DNA from: Allonocardiopsis opalescens
GTDB lineage: Bacteria; Actinomycetota; Actinomycetes; Streptosporangiales; Streptosporangiaceae
Assembly (NCBI RefSeq): GCF_003002095.1
Contig: NZ_PVZC01000013.1
Span: 1-60,204 of the forward strand
Length of the DNA stretch: 60,204 bases
Reading direction: 5' to 3'
The notes under the pieces: model-generated
Databases searched by the model: none
Told to the model about the DNA's origin: nothing
The model's input: the letters and a program-made list of their open reading frames with translations, nothing else
Shown: piece after piece, positions 1 to 7,604 of the stretch
Position numbering within the stretch: position 1 is the first letter of the stretch
Layout of the letters: the number at the start of each line of letters is the position of its first letter
Program-made: the position numbers and the translations under genes

Positions 1-492
1 ATCGTCAACCACCCCGCCTTCGCCCCCACCGACCACACCCCCTTCACCATCCACACCCGCTGGATCGAAACCGAATTCCACAACACCATCACCCCTTACG
101 ACATCGCCCCCGAGGGCGCCCCTGAGGCGGCCGAGCGCGAGCGGGTCACGGTGGAGGTGGGCGGCAAGCGGATCGAGGTGGTGCTCCCGGCCGGTCTCGG
201 CGCGGGCGCCTCGGCACCGCGCGCCCCCGGCCGGCGTCCGGCGCGGCGCGGCGGCGCCAAGGCCGCCGCGGTGGGCGGCGACACACTGGTCAGCCCGATG
301 CAGGGCACGATCGTGAAGGTCGTGGCCGAGGACGGCCAGGAGGTGCGGGCGGGCGACACCATCGTGGTGCTGGAGGCGATGAAGATGGAGCAGCCGCTGA
401 CCGCGCACAAGGCCGGCACCGTCACCGGCCTGAGCGCCCAGCCCGGCCAGTCGGTGGGCAACGGCGCCGCCATCTGCGACATCAAGGACTAG
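1..492 (+). CDS. accA: Acetyl/propionyl-CoA carboxylase alpha subunit, C-terminal biotin carboxyl carrier part (5' truncated by the window)
   Basis: The open frame runs in from the left edge, so only the last 163 residues are seen. They hold the tail of the carboxylase region, an acidic/basic linker, and a biotinyl domain with the motif EAMKMEQP; the lysine codon at 382-384 is the expected biotinylation site. The C-terminal 80 residues have the usual lipoyl/biotinyl pattern (SPMQGTIVKV, the biotin site, then the GxxVGNGAAICDI tail). In actinobacteria this type of long alpha chain fuses biotin carboxylase and carrier domains and makes malonyl- or methylmalonyl-CoA with a separate beta chain. 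The symbol is family-level: the biotin carboxylase domain lies outside the window, so substrate cannot be judged. Confidence 0.93.
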   Translation: MVNHPAFAPTDHTPFTIHTRWIETEFHNTITPYDIAPEGAPEAAERERVTVEVGGKRIEVVLPAGLGAGASAPRAPGRRPARRGGAKAAAVGGDTLVSPMQGTIVKVVAEDGQEVRAGDTIVVLEAMKMEQPLTAHKAGTVTGLSAQPGQSVGNGAAICDIKD

Positions 493-545
493 CCGGGCGG
501 TGAGCTCAGGCCCGTGCCCGGAGCGTCGCGGCGAACGCGGATCAA

Positions 546-551
546 TAGGAT
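546..551 (+). promoter_or_regulatory. -10 box (TAGGAT) of a probably leaderless gene
   Basis: TAGGAT fits the actinobacterial TANNNT -10 consensus and ends 7 nt before the ATG at 559. No Shine-Dalgarno sequence precedes either nearby ATG (550 or 559), so a leaderless transcript starting at 559 is the simplest reading. No clear -35 box was identified. Confidence 0.45.
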
Positions 552-558
552 GCCGGTC

Positions 559-1242
559 ATGTGGCGGATCGCAGCCGTCCTCGGGACGCTCACGGCCGGC
601 CTGGTCGCACCGCCGGCCGCGGCCGCCGAGGTGGAGCGCGCCTGGGTGGACCAGCTGGCCGAGGAGCTGGCCGCCGACCCCGTCCACGTCAGCGACCACC
701 TGCTCGGCCACATCCCGGCGGCCGGGGAGCGGCGGATCGCTGCGGCCGTCGCCGGGCTCGACTTCCCGGTCTACGTGGCGGTGGTGCCGACAGCGAGTTC
801 GCGCCCGGCGGGGACGGACGGCCTGGACGGCGAGGAGCTGGCCGCGGCGCTGCACGGGCGGATCGGCGCCGACGGGGTGTACGTCGTCACCGACGCCCGG
901 GGCATCGGCCTGACCGCCCGCGCCTACGGCGCTCCGCCCGAGGCCGAGACCGCGGCGCTCGCCGCCTGGTACGGGGCCGAGGACGGCGAGAGCGCGGTCG
1001 AACTGCTGGAGGACTTCGCCGAGATCGCCGCCTCCGGGCAGGCCGAGCAGCGGCTGGAGCAGGCGCGGGAGGCGGCGGAGGCGCCCGAGCCGTGGACGGA
1101 GCGGGCGGGGCTGGACCGACCGGAGAACCAGGCCTTCCTGGCCGGAACCGCGATCGGCGCCGCCGCCACGGTCGCCCTGGTCCTCGCGGCCCGGATCGCG
1201 TACCGGGCCAGGTCGCGGCGCGCCGCGGAGCGGCACTCATGA
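559..1242 (+). CDS. Exported single-pass membrane protein, short member of a four-paralogue family
   Basis: A 227-residue protein: N-terminal signal peptide ending near an AAAAE site, an extracytoplasmic domain of about 150 residues, one transmembrane helix near residues 190-212, and a short basic cytosolic tail (RIAYRARSRRAAERHS). The outer domain has the family pattern seen in the next two genes: a PVHVSDHLL segment matching their PxFVDP/PVYVDP, a VYVAVVP strand, and a DGVYVV strand. This is reminiscent of TPM-type domains, which I infer from the pattern only. Unlike its paralogues it lacks the long C-terminal cytosolic domain with the Cys/His motif. Its stop overlaps the next start (ATGA), so the three genes are probably co-translated. 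The start at 559 is chosen because of the -10 box; 550 is also possible. Function unknown. Confidence 0.8.
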   Translation: MWRIAAVLGTLTAGLVAPPAAAAEVERAWVDQLAEELAADPVHVSDHLLGHIPAAGERRIAAAVAGLDFPVYVAVVPTASSRPAGTDGLDGEELAAALHGRIGADGVYVVTDARGIGLTARAYGAPPEAETAALAAWYGAEDGESAVELLEDFAEIAASGQAEQRLEQAREAAEAPEPWTERAGLDRPENQAFLAGTAIGAAATVALVLAARIAYRARSRRAAERHS

Positions 1243-2525
1243 CGCCCCGCGCACGGGCGCGCTGGGCCGCGCTCGGTGCCGCCCTGGCCGTCGCGCCGCT
1301 GTGCGCCGCCGCGCTGCCGGCCCACGAGGACCCCGCCCCGGCCGACATCGTCGCTGAGACGGCGAGGGTCGAGCGGGTGGCCGCGGGGCTGGCGGACTCG
1401 CCGCTGTTCGTGGACCCCGTCGCCGCCCACCTCCTCACCGAGGAGGAGCGGGACGAGCTGAGCGGGCGGCTGGCGGAGCTGCCGGTGCCGGTCGCCGTGG
1501 TGGTGATGCCGAGCCTGCTGGAGGACGAGACCGGGGGCGACCCCCACGACTTCCTGTTCGCGCTGCGCGCCCAGCGCGGCACCGACGGCCTGTACCTGCT
1601 GGTGGACCCGGACGGCTCCGCCTCCATCAGCCACCTGGCCTACGAGGTGCCGCTGGACCTGTCCATCCCGGCCGGGTACGACGACGGGCGCCGGCTCGCG
1701 CCGCAGCTCGCCGAGGTGATCGACGGGATCGCGGCCGCGCCCGCCGCCGAGCCGCAGTCCCCCCGCTGGTTCCCCGACGAGCCCGGCACCGAAACCGGTT
1801 CCGAGACCTCCGACGACTTCTGGGGCGGCCTCGCCGTCGTCGGTCCGCTGCTGGGCGGGACCGGCTACGGGCTGGCGCTGCTCGGCCGGGCCGGGCTGCG
1901 CCGGGCGGCGTACCGCCGCGGCCCGCTGCGCGCGGCCCGGACCGGACCGGCCGTCAGCGCCGGATACCGTGTCCCGGCCCACCTGGCCGGCGGCGCCCTG
2001 CAACCGGTCGTGCCGACGGCCAGGGCGCTGCGGCGGCTGGCCGAGAGCGAGGTGGCCCGGCTGGTCGACGCGCTGCGGTCGGCCGGCGCCGACCCGGGCG
2101 CGGACCGGGCCCGCGCCGACTACGACGCCGCGGCGCTGCTGCTGGAGACGCCGCCGGACCGCACCCCGCCGAGCAATGTCGTCGGCGCCGTCGTGCTGGC
2201 CCGCGACGGCCAGTACGCGCTGCTGCGCCAGGGGCAGGGGATGCCGCCGGGCAGCTGCGCCGTCAACCCGCTGCACCTGTTCCCCGAGTCCGACGCCAGG
2301 CCGGTGCGGCTGCGACGGGGCAGAGAGCGCGAGACCGTCTGCGCCGCCTGCGCCCAGGCCGGCCCGGCCGGCCGGAACCGGCGCGGGCTGGCGCTGCCGC
2401 CGGCCCCAAGCGGCCTGGACGCGGAGGCGAACGCGGCCGCGCACCGGTTCTGGACGGAGCAGCGCTTCGGGCGGCGGCTGTCCGGACTGGCCGATCTGAC
2501 CCTCCGACACCTGGGCGTGGAGTGA
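1239..2525 (+). CDS. Exported single-pass membrane protein with cytosolic C-x5-H...C-x2-C domain (paralogue 2)
   Basis: A 428-residue protein with a signal peptide (cleavage likely after AALPA), an extracytoplasmic domain containing SPLFVDP, LTEEERDEL, VAVVVMP and DGLYLLVDP, one transmembrane helix near residues 205-225, and a cytosolic part of about 200 residues. In that part C340 and H346 (C-x5-H) are followed after 21 residues by C368 and C371 (C-x2-C), a possible metal site. The layout matches the downstream gene and the gene at 6108. The ATG overlaps the previous stop and the stop overlaps the next GTG, so it sits in the middle of a translationally coupled trio. I do not know the function; a membrane-anchored TPM-like protein is the nearest description. 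A longer reading frame extends upstream, but only within the previous gene. Confidence 0.82.
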   Translation: MTPRARARWAALGAALAVAPLCAAALPAHEDPAPADIVAETARVERVAAGLADSPLFVDPVAAHLLTEEERDELSGRLAELPVPVAVVVMPSLLEDETGGDPHDFLFALRAQRGTDGLYLLVDPDGSASISHLAYEVPLDLSIPAGYDDGRRLAPQLAEVIDGIAAAPAAEPQSPRWFPDEPGTETGSETSDDFWGGLAVVGPLLGGTGYGLALLGRAGLRRAAYRRGPLRAARTGPAVSAGYRVPAHLAGGALQPVVPTARALRRLAESEVARLVDALRSAGADPGADRARADYDAAALLLETPPDRTPPSNVVGAVVLARDGQYALLRQGQGMPPGSCAVNPLHLFPESDARPVRLRRGRERETVCAACAQAGPAGRNRRGLALPPAPSGLDAEANAAAHRFWTEQRFGRRLSGLADLTLRHLGVE

Positions 2526-3823
2526 CGATGAGGAGCAGCCTGCCGGTCCGCGCGGCCGTCCTGGCACTGGGCGCGGCCGCGGCCGTCGCCTCCGCACCGG
2601 CGGCCGCCGCCGACGAGGCGTCCGACCGCAGCGACGAGATCGCCGAGGCGCTGGCGGAGTCGCCGGTCTACGTGGACCCGGTGTGGGACTCCGTGCTGAC
2701 CGAGGAGCAGCGCGACGACCTGGCCGAGCGGATCGACGACGCCGGCCTGACCCTGTACGTCGTCCTGGTCCCGCTGGTGAACGGCGACCCCTGGCAGGGC
2801 GAGCCCGAGGCGCTGATGGCCGCGCTGGACGCCCGCCTGGGCGACAGCGCCTCCTACCTCACCGCCGACGCCTACGGCGGCCTGTACGGGCGCACCACGC
2901 CGCAGGAGAACGGCGACGTGTTCTGGGCCGCCGCCTCGGTCTTCCACAATGACGAACTGGCCGACGCGCCGGTGTACGACCAGCTCCAGCACGTGATCAC
3001 CCTGGTCGAGGAGGGCCGCGGCGAGCAGGAGTACGACGAGCTGACCGCCGACCTGGGCGGCCCGTCGGCCTCCGAGGGCGGCTCCGGCGGCGGCCAGGGC
3101 GAGGCGGACCAGGGCGGCGCGGGCACCGCCCTGGTGGCCGCCGCAGCGGCGGCGGCGCTGCTCGCCGCGGCCGGCTCCCTGGTGCTGCTGGTCCGGCGGC
3201 GCCGCCGGCCGCCCGCGCTGCCCAGCGCGGCCTTCGCGACCGCCGCGGAGGGCTACACCGAGCGGCTGGCCGAGCGGGCCAGGCGCGAACTGGTCGAGGT
3301 CGGCGAGGAGTTGGTCGAGCCGGACGAGCCCGCCGCCGACGACTCCGCCGGCCACGCCGAGCTGCGCCGGGCGCTGGACGCCTACCACGCGGCCGGGAAG
3401 GTGGTGGACGCCGCCCGCACCCCGGCCGACTGGGCCGGCGCCCTGGTGCTGATCCGCACCGCCCGGGAGGAGCACGAACGCGCCGACGCGATCGCGGCCG
3501 GCCGCGAACCCGGCCGCTTCCCGGCGCCGTGCTTCTTCCACCCGCTGCACGAGGGCCGCACCAAGGAGCTGGACTGGCGCCCGATCGGCCAGCGGCGCAG
3601 CCTGCGGGTGCCGGCCTGCCCGGAGTGCGCCGCCGCGGTGCGCGGGCGCCGGCCGCCGAACGCGCTGGCCGACGAGGTCGACGGCGCCCAGGTGCCGTAC
3701 TTCGAGGTGGACGCCGAGCGCAGCCTGTGGGCGGCCACCGGATACGGCGCGCTCCGCGACGACCTGGTGCAGCGGGTCCTGGGCGGCGGCTTCCGCCGCG
3801 CCGCCGAGCGCTCGCGCGACTGA
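2522..3823 (+). CDS. Exported single-pass membrane protein with cytosolic C-x5-H...C-x2-C domain (paralogue 3)
   Basis: 433 residues from the overlapping GTG; an ATG two codons later is an equal alternative. It has a signal peptide, an outer domain with SPVYVDPVW, LTEEQRDDL, LYVVLVPLV and SYLTADAYGG, and an acidic/Gly-rich linker (about 180-200) before a transmembrane helix at roughly 200-223. A long helical cytosolic region follows (EGYTERLAERARRELVEVG) and then the terminal motif C337-x5-H343-x22-C366-x2-C369. The segment after the cysteines (VPYFEVD, then RSLWAATGYG) recurs in the paralogue at 6108 (VPYYDAG, YAPYASGYYG). It is the last gene of the trio; the next 140 bp hold the control region of a symporter. 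Function unknown. Confidence 0.85.
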   Translation: MTMRSSLPVRAAVLALGAAAAVASAPAAAADEASDRSDEIAEALAESPVYVDPVWDSVLTEEQRDDLAERIDDAGLTLYVVLVPLVNGDPWQGEPEALMAALDARLGDSASYLTADAYGGLYGRTTPQENGDVFWAAASVFHNDELADAPVYDQLQHVITLVEEGRGEQEYDELTADLGGPSASEGGSGGGQGEADQGGAGTALVAAAAAAALLAAAGSLVLLVRRRRRPPALPSAAFATAAEGYTERLAERARRELVEVGEELVEPDEPAADDSAGHAELRRALDAYHAAGKVVDAARTPADWAGALVLIRTAREEHERADAIAAGREPGRFPAPCFFHPLHEGRTKELDWRPIGQRRSLRVPACPECAAAVRGRRPPNALADEVDGAQVPYFEVDAERSLWAATGYGALRDDLVQRVLGGGFRRAAERSRD

Positions 3824-3914
3824 GCGCGCACACGCGCGCCACTTCGGACGGGATGATCTCGGCAGAACGGGAATACAACGGGTGCGCACGTCGTTGCCGA
3901 CAGATTGGTAACAA

Positions 3915-3933
3915 ACCTACTGGTTGAGTAGGT
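3915..3933 (+). promoter_or_regulatory. Perfect inverted repeat (ACCTACT-5-AGTAGGT) at the promoter of the leader peptide/symporter unit
   Basis: The seven-base arms are exact reverse complements around GGTTG. The right arm overlaps a possible -10 element (TAGGTA, 3929-3934) that lies 18 bp after TTGGTA (3905-3910), so a repressor bound here would block the promoter. The leader peptide starts 32 bp downstream. A related element (CTACT-2-AGTAG, flanked by the same GGTAA) lies upstream of the glutamate-cysteine ligase gene. Confidence 0.5.
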
Positions 3934-3964
3934 AAAAGAACTCTCACGGGATAGCTTCGACGTC

Positions 3965-4051
3965 GTGACACGAACACCGCGAACACTCCTTCTGGTGGAA
4001 CGCCGCTACCTGGACCTGCGCAGGCAGGCCAGCGCGGTCTGTACGGGCTGA
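3965..4051 (+). CDS. 28-residue leader peptide, probable cysteine-sensing attenuator
   Basis: A GTG-started short frame encodes a 28-residue peptide with LLLVERRYLDLRRQASAVC near its end. It fits the pattern I recall for actinobacterial leader peptides found before sulfur and cysteine genes: hydrophobic LL, an RR pair, DL, R, then SA and one or more Cys close to the C-terminus. Cys is residue 26, two codons before the stop. A hairpin lies between this stop and the symporter start 75 bp on. The inferred mechanism is that ribosomes stalling at the Cys codon when charged tRNA-Cys is scarce prevent the downstream hairpin from forming. The short length and the arrangement, rather than a full alignment, support the call. 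Confidence 0.72.
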   Translation: MTRTPRTLLLVERRYLDLRRQASAVCTG

Positions 4052-4064
4052 CCCCGCCCGTCCC

Positions 4065-4083
4065 TCCGGCCGCGCCGGCCGGA
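4065..4083 (+). terminator. Attenuator-like hairpin between leader peptide and symporter
   Basis: TCCGGCC and GGCCGGA pair exactly around the loop GCGCC, starting 13 nt after the leader peptide stop. No U-tract follows, so it could act as a Rho-dependent or pause structure, or could mask the symporter ribosome binding site region rather than terminate on its own. Confidence 0.45.
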
Positions 4084-4126
4084 CCGTCCCGATCACCCGT
4101 CTGTGTTCCTGGTTCCTGGAGGCACC

Positions 4127-5611
4127 GTGTCCGTCACCGCCACCGAAGTGTCGCAGCCCCCGAAGAGACGCTTCCGTATCTCCTTCGGCTGGCAGATCCT
4201 CATCGCGATCGCGCTGGCCATCCCGCTCGGCCTGATCGGCCGGGCCATGGGGCCCACCGAGGAGGGGCCGAACTGGCTCGTCTTCACCCTGCAGACCATC
4301 GGCGACACCTTCGTCACCCTGCTGCAGGTGGCCGTCCCGCCGCTGGTCTTCCTGGCGATCGTCACCAGCATCGCCAACCTGCGCAAGGTCACCAACGCCG
4401 CCCGGCTGGCCTGGCAGACCCTGCTGTGGTTCTGCATCACGGCGCTGATCTCCGTGGGCCTGGCGCTGGGCCTCGGTCTGCTCACCAACCCCGGCCTGCA
4501 CACCTCGGTCACCGAGGAGCAGGCGGCGGCGCCGTCCAGCAGCGGCTCGTGGCTGGACTTCCTGAACAACCTGGTGCCGGCCAACGTGCTGGGCCTGTCG
4601 GCCGACTCCTCGCTCGAAGTGGCCCCCGACGGCACGAACACCGTCAGCACCGGCCTGGAGTTCAACGTGCTCCAGATCGTGATCCTGGCGATCGTGGTCG
4701 GCATCGCCGCGCTCAAGGTCGGCGCCAAGGCCGAGCCCTTCCTCGCCTTCACCGAGTCGGCGCTGGAGATCGTGCAGAAGATCCTGTGGTGGGTCATCCT
4801 GCTGATCCCCGTCGGCACCCTCGGCCTGCTCGGCTACCGGGTCGCCGACTACGGCTGGGACGCCATCAGCGCGCTCGGCGTGTTCACGCTGACCCTGTAC
4901 GTGGGCCTGGCGCTGGTGCTGTTCGGGCTCTACCCGGCGCTGCTGCGGCTGCACGGCCTGTCGCCGCTGCGCTACTTCGCCAAGGCGTGGCCCGCGATCC
5001 AGGTGGCCTTCGTCTCGCAGTCGTCGGTGGGCACCCTGCCGATCACCCAGCGGGTCACCGAGCGGGGCCTGGGCGTGCCGCGCGAGTACGCCTCGTTCGC
5101 GGTGCCCTTCGGCGCCACCACCAAGATGGACGGCTGCGCCGCGGTCTTCCCCGCCCTGTCGGCCATCTTCATCGCGCAGTTCTACGGCATCCAGCTGGGC
5201 ATCACCGACTACCTGCTGATCGTGTTCGTCTCGGTGATCGGTTCGGCGGCCACCGCCGGCATCACCGGCGCGACGGTGATGCTGACCCTGACCCTGTCCA
5301 CCCTGGGCCTGCCGCTCGAGGGCGTCGGCCTGCTGGCCGCCGTCGGCCCGATCCTGGACATGGGCCGCACCGCCGTGAACGTGGCCGGGCAGGCCCTGGT
5401 GCCGGTCATCGTGGCCAAGCGCGAGGGCATCCTGGACCTCGACCGCTACAACGCGGAGCGGGGCGCCGACACCCTCGACGACGAGCCGGCCGAGGGCACC
5501 GAGCCTGAGGGCGACCGGGTGCTCGCCACCGTGGGCGGCGGCTCCGGGGACGCGCCCGGCGGCCCCGCCGAGCCGGCGCCCGGCGACGCCACCGCCGAGC
5601 GCAAGGACTGA
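4127..5611 (+). CDS. DAACS-family sodium-coupled symporter, probable L-cystine importer (TcyP-like)
   Basis: A 494-residue membrane protein of the dicarboxylate/amino acid:cation symporter family with about eight helices and the usual two re-entrant loops. The HP1 serine motif reads SQSSVGTLPIT. The TM7 motif reads GATTKMDGCAAVFPAL, where glutamate and dicarboxylate carriers have NMDGTA; the GCA...PA version is the form I recall in the cystine carriers TcyP/YdjN. Together with the Cys-containing leader peptide upstream, this favours cystine uptake over dicarboxylate uptake. The GTG at 4127 follows GGAGG by four bases; an upstream in-frame start at 4103 lacks such a site. The last 60 residues form an acidic, Pro/Gly-rich cytosolic tail without recognised motifs. 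A strong hairpin follows the stop. Confidence 0.85.
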   Translation: MSVTATEVSQPPKRRFRISFGWQILIAIALAIPLGLIGRAMGPTEEGPNWLVFTLQTIGDTFVTLLQVAVPPLVFLAIVTSIANLRKVTNAARLAWQTLLWFCITALISVGLALGLGLLTNPGLHTSVTEEQAAAPSSSGSWLDFLNNLVPANVLGLSADSSLEVAPDGTNTVSTGLEFNVLQIVILAIVVGIAALKVGAKAEPFLAFTESALEIVQKILWWVILLIPVGTLGLLGYRVADYGWDAISALGVFTLTLYVGLALVLFGLYPALLRLHGLSPLRYFAKAWPAIQVAFVSQSSVGTLPITQRVTERGLGVPREYASFAVPFGATTKMDGCAAVFPALSAIFIAQFYGIQLGITDYLLIVFVSVIGSAATAGITGATVMLTLTLSTLGLPLEGVGLLAAVGPILDMGRTAVNVAGQALVPVIVAKREGILDLDRYNAERGADTLDDEPAEGTEPEGDRVLATVGGGSGDAPGGPAEPAPGDATAERKD

Positions 5612-5627
5612 CCCGCCCAAGCCGCGA

Positions 5628-5665
5628 GCGGCCCGCCACCCCGACCCACAGGGGCGGCGGGCCGC
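5628..5665 (+). terminator. Hairpin terminator after the symporter
   Basis: GCGGCCCGCC pairs with GGCGGGCCGC, and inside it CCCC pairs with GGGG, giving a 14-bp interrupted stem that starts 16 nt after the stop codon. There is no T-run, as is common in actinobacterial terminators. Confidence 0.6.
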
Positions 5666-5695
5666 CGCCATCAACGGCATCCACCAAGGCCCCTA

Positions 5696-6042
5696 CAGAA
5701 CTCACCGCGCCAAAGGCGCAGAGCGGGGGTCCGCCGAAGGCGCCTGCAGGACTCGCCGCGCCGAAGGCGGCAGAGCGGGGGTCCACCGCAGGCGGCAGAG
5801 CGGGGGTCACCGCGCCGCAGGCGCGCCTGCAGGACTCGCCGCGCCGAATGGCGCCTCCCGCGCCGAAGGCGGCAGAGCGGGGGTCACCGCGCCGCAGGCG
5901 CGCCTGCAGGACTCGCCGCGCCGAATGGCGCCTCCCGCGCCGAAGGCGGTAGAGCGGGGGTCACCGCGCCGCAGGCGCGCCTGCAGGACTCGCCGCGCCG
6001 AATGGCGCCTCCCGCGCCGCAGGCGGCAGAGCGGGGGTCACC
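5696..6042. repeat. Tandem repeat array with a 77-bp unit
   Basis: Three near-identical 77-bp units run head to tail at 5796-5872, 5873-5949 and 5950-6026, followed by a 16-bp partial copy. Two shortened copies precede them, from 5719 and 5771. Each full unit begins CAGAGCGGGGGTCACCG and carries the 14-bp palindrome GCAGGCGCGCCTGC and a GGCGCC site. The third unit differs by about two bases. The units are strictly contiguous with no unique spacers. They lie between the symporter terminator and the 6108 gene, and I see no convincing reading frame in them. No gene lies between 5612 and 6107. Confidence 0.85.
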
Positions 6043-6107
6043 CGTTTTCACGGAACTAATTCGCCGGTGCCGTTCGTATTGCTCGGTGAGGGAGGCACAC
6101 TGTCATC

Positions 6108-7403
6108 ATGATGCGCCGCATGGTCATTCCGACGCTGCTGGCAGCAGCGTTCACGTTCGTCTTCGCGGGCGCGGCCCAGGCCGAGCAGGCCGACACCGCC
6201 ACCGCGCCCAGCCCGAGCGAGGTCGCGAGTGCGCTGCGCAGCGACCCCCTGTTCGTCGACCCGGCCGTGGAGGGGCTCTCCGGCTCCCAGGCCGACGCGA
6301 TCCGCAGCGCGGCCCAGAACGCCGGGTCGCCGCTGTACTACGTGATCCTGCCCGAGGGGTCGCTGACCACCCGGGCCGAGACCATCACCTTCCTCGACGA
6401 CGTCCGGGCCGACGTCGGCGAGGGCACCTACGCCGCCCTCGTCGGCGGCTCCTTCGTCCCGGTGTCCGACACCATGTCGGACTCCCAGCTGGCCGACATG
6501 TCGGCCGCGGCGGGCGGCGAGGCCAACCAGACCGACGCGCTGGTGCGCTTCGCGGCCGAGATGAACGAGGCCGAGGAGGCGGGCGCCGCGGGCGGCGTCT
6601 TCGGCGCGGTGCTGGCCGGCATCCTGGTGCTCGGCCTGGTCGGCGGCGGCTTCTTCGTCTACAACTCGCGCAGGAAGCGCGAGCGGGCGGCGGCCGAGCA
6701 GCTGGCGCAGGTGAAGCAGATCGCGGCCGAGGACGTCACCCGGCTCGGCGAGGACATCGCCGGCCTGGACATCAACCTCACCGACCCGGCGCTCGACGAC
6801 GCCACCCGCGACGACTACACCCACGCGATGGACTCCTACGACCGCTCCAAGTCCGCCCTGGACTCCATGCGGCAGCCCGAGGACGTCCGCAATGTCACCA
6901 ACGCGCTGGAGGACGGCCGCTACTACATGGTGGCCACCCGCGCCCGGCTGAACGGCGACCCGGTGCCGGAGCGCAACAAGCCGTGCTTCTTCAACCCGCA
7001 GCACGGCCCCTCCGACCGCAAGGTCATGTGGGCGCCCCCCGGCGGCTCGCCGCGCGAGGTGCCGGCCTGCGCCGCCGACGCGCTCGCGGTCGAGCAGGGC
7101 GGCGACCCTGACGCCCGGCTGGTCGAGGTGGACGGCCGCCGCGTCCCCTACTACGACGCGGGCCCGCAGTACGCGCCCTACGCCAGCGGCTACTACGGCA
7201 TGGACATGATGAGCGGCATGTTCATGGGCATGATGCTCGGCTCCATGATGGGCGGCTTCGGCGGCATGGGCTATGCCGACCCCGGGGCCGTGGACGCCGG
7301 TGCCGGCGACGCCGGTGGCGACATGGGCGGCGGCGACTGGGGCGGTGGCGACTTCGGTGGCGGAGACTTCGGCGGAGGCGACTTCGGCGGCTTCGACTTC
7401 TGA
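6108..7403 (+). CDS. Exported single-pass membrane protein with Met-rich and GGGDF tail (paralogue 4)
   Basis: 431 residues: signal peptide, outer domain with DPLFVDP, LYYVILPEGS and TYAALVGG, a transmembrane helix near 165-187, a charged helical cytosolic stretch, then C293-x5-H299-x21-C321-x2-D324 (the last metal-type ligand is Asp where paralogues 2 and 3 have Cys), and VPYYDAG. It alone continues into a Met-rich segment (GMDMMSGMFMGMMLGSMM) and a C-terminal Gly/Asp/Phe repeat with three GGGDF units. Such Gly-rich tails recall bacterial TPM-domain proteins. Start: two adjacent ATGs (6108 and 6111) follow GGGAGGC. It stands alone after the repeat array and ends in a strong hairpin. Function unknown. 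Confidence 0.85.
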   Translation: MMRRMVIPTLLAAAFTFVFAGAAQAEQADTATAPSPSEVASALRSDPLFVDPAVEGLSGSQADAIRSAAQNAGSPLYYVILPEGSLTTRAETITFLDDVRADVGEGTYAALVGGSFVPVSDTMSDSQLADMSAAAGGEANQTDALVRFAAEMNEAEEAGAAGGVFGAVLAGILVLGLVGGGFFVYNSRRKRERAAAEQLAQVKQIAAEDVTRLGEDIAGLDINLTDPALDDATRDDYTHAMDSYDRSKSALDSMRQPEDVRNVTNALEDGRYYMVATRARLNGDPVPERNKPCFFNPQHGPSDRKVMWAPPGGSPREVPACAADALAVEQGGDPDARLVEVDGRRVPYYDAGPQYAPYASGYYGMDMMSGMFMGMMLGSMMGGFGGMGYADPGAVDAGAGDAGGDMGGGDWGGGDFGGGDFGGGDFGGFDF

Positions 7404-7438
7404 TGCGCCCCGGCCGGTCCCGACCGGCCGCTGACAGG

Positions 7439-7473
7439 GCCGGGCCCGGCGGACTCCCTCCGCCGGGCCCGGC
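7439..7473 (+). terminator. Hairpin terminator after paralogue 4
   Basis: GCCGGGCCCGGCGGA pairs perfectly with TCCGCCGGGCCCGGC (15 bp) around a 5-base loop, followed by TTT. It lies 36 nt after the stop codon. Confidence 0.75.
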
Positions 7474-7604
7474 TTTCGCCTGTCGGCCTCCGCCCCTCGC
7501 CCTCGGCGGACGGTCTCGGTAGCCTCCCGGTGCCGGCCCGGCGACGGCGCGGACCGGCTCCGGGCGCCTCCCCCCGCGCCCGCCGCCCCGTCAGAAGGGA
7601 CGCC

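Noticed and set aside
5696-6042. CRISPR array
   Set aside because: Units are contiguous 77-bp copies without unique spacers, and no cas genes are near.
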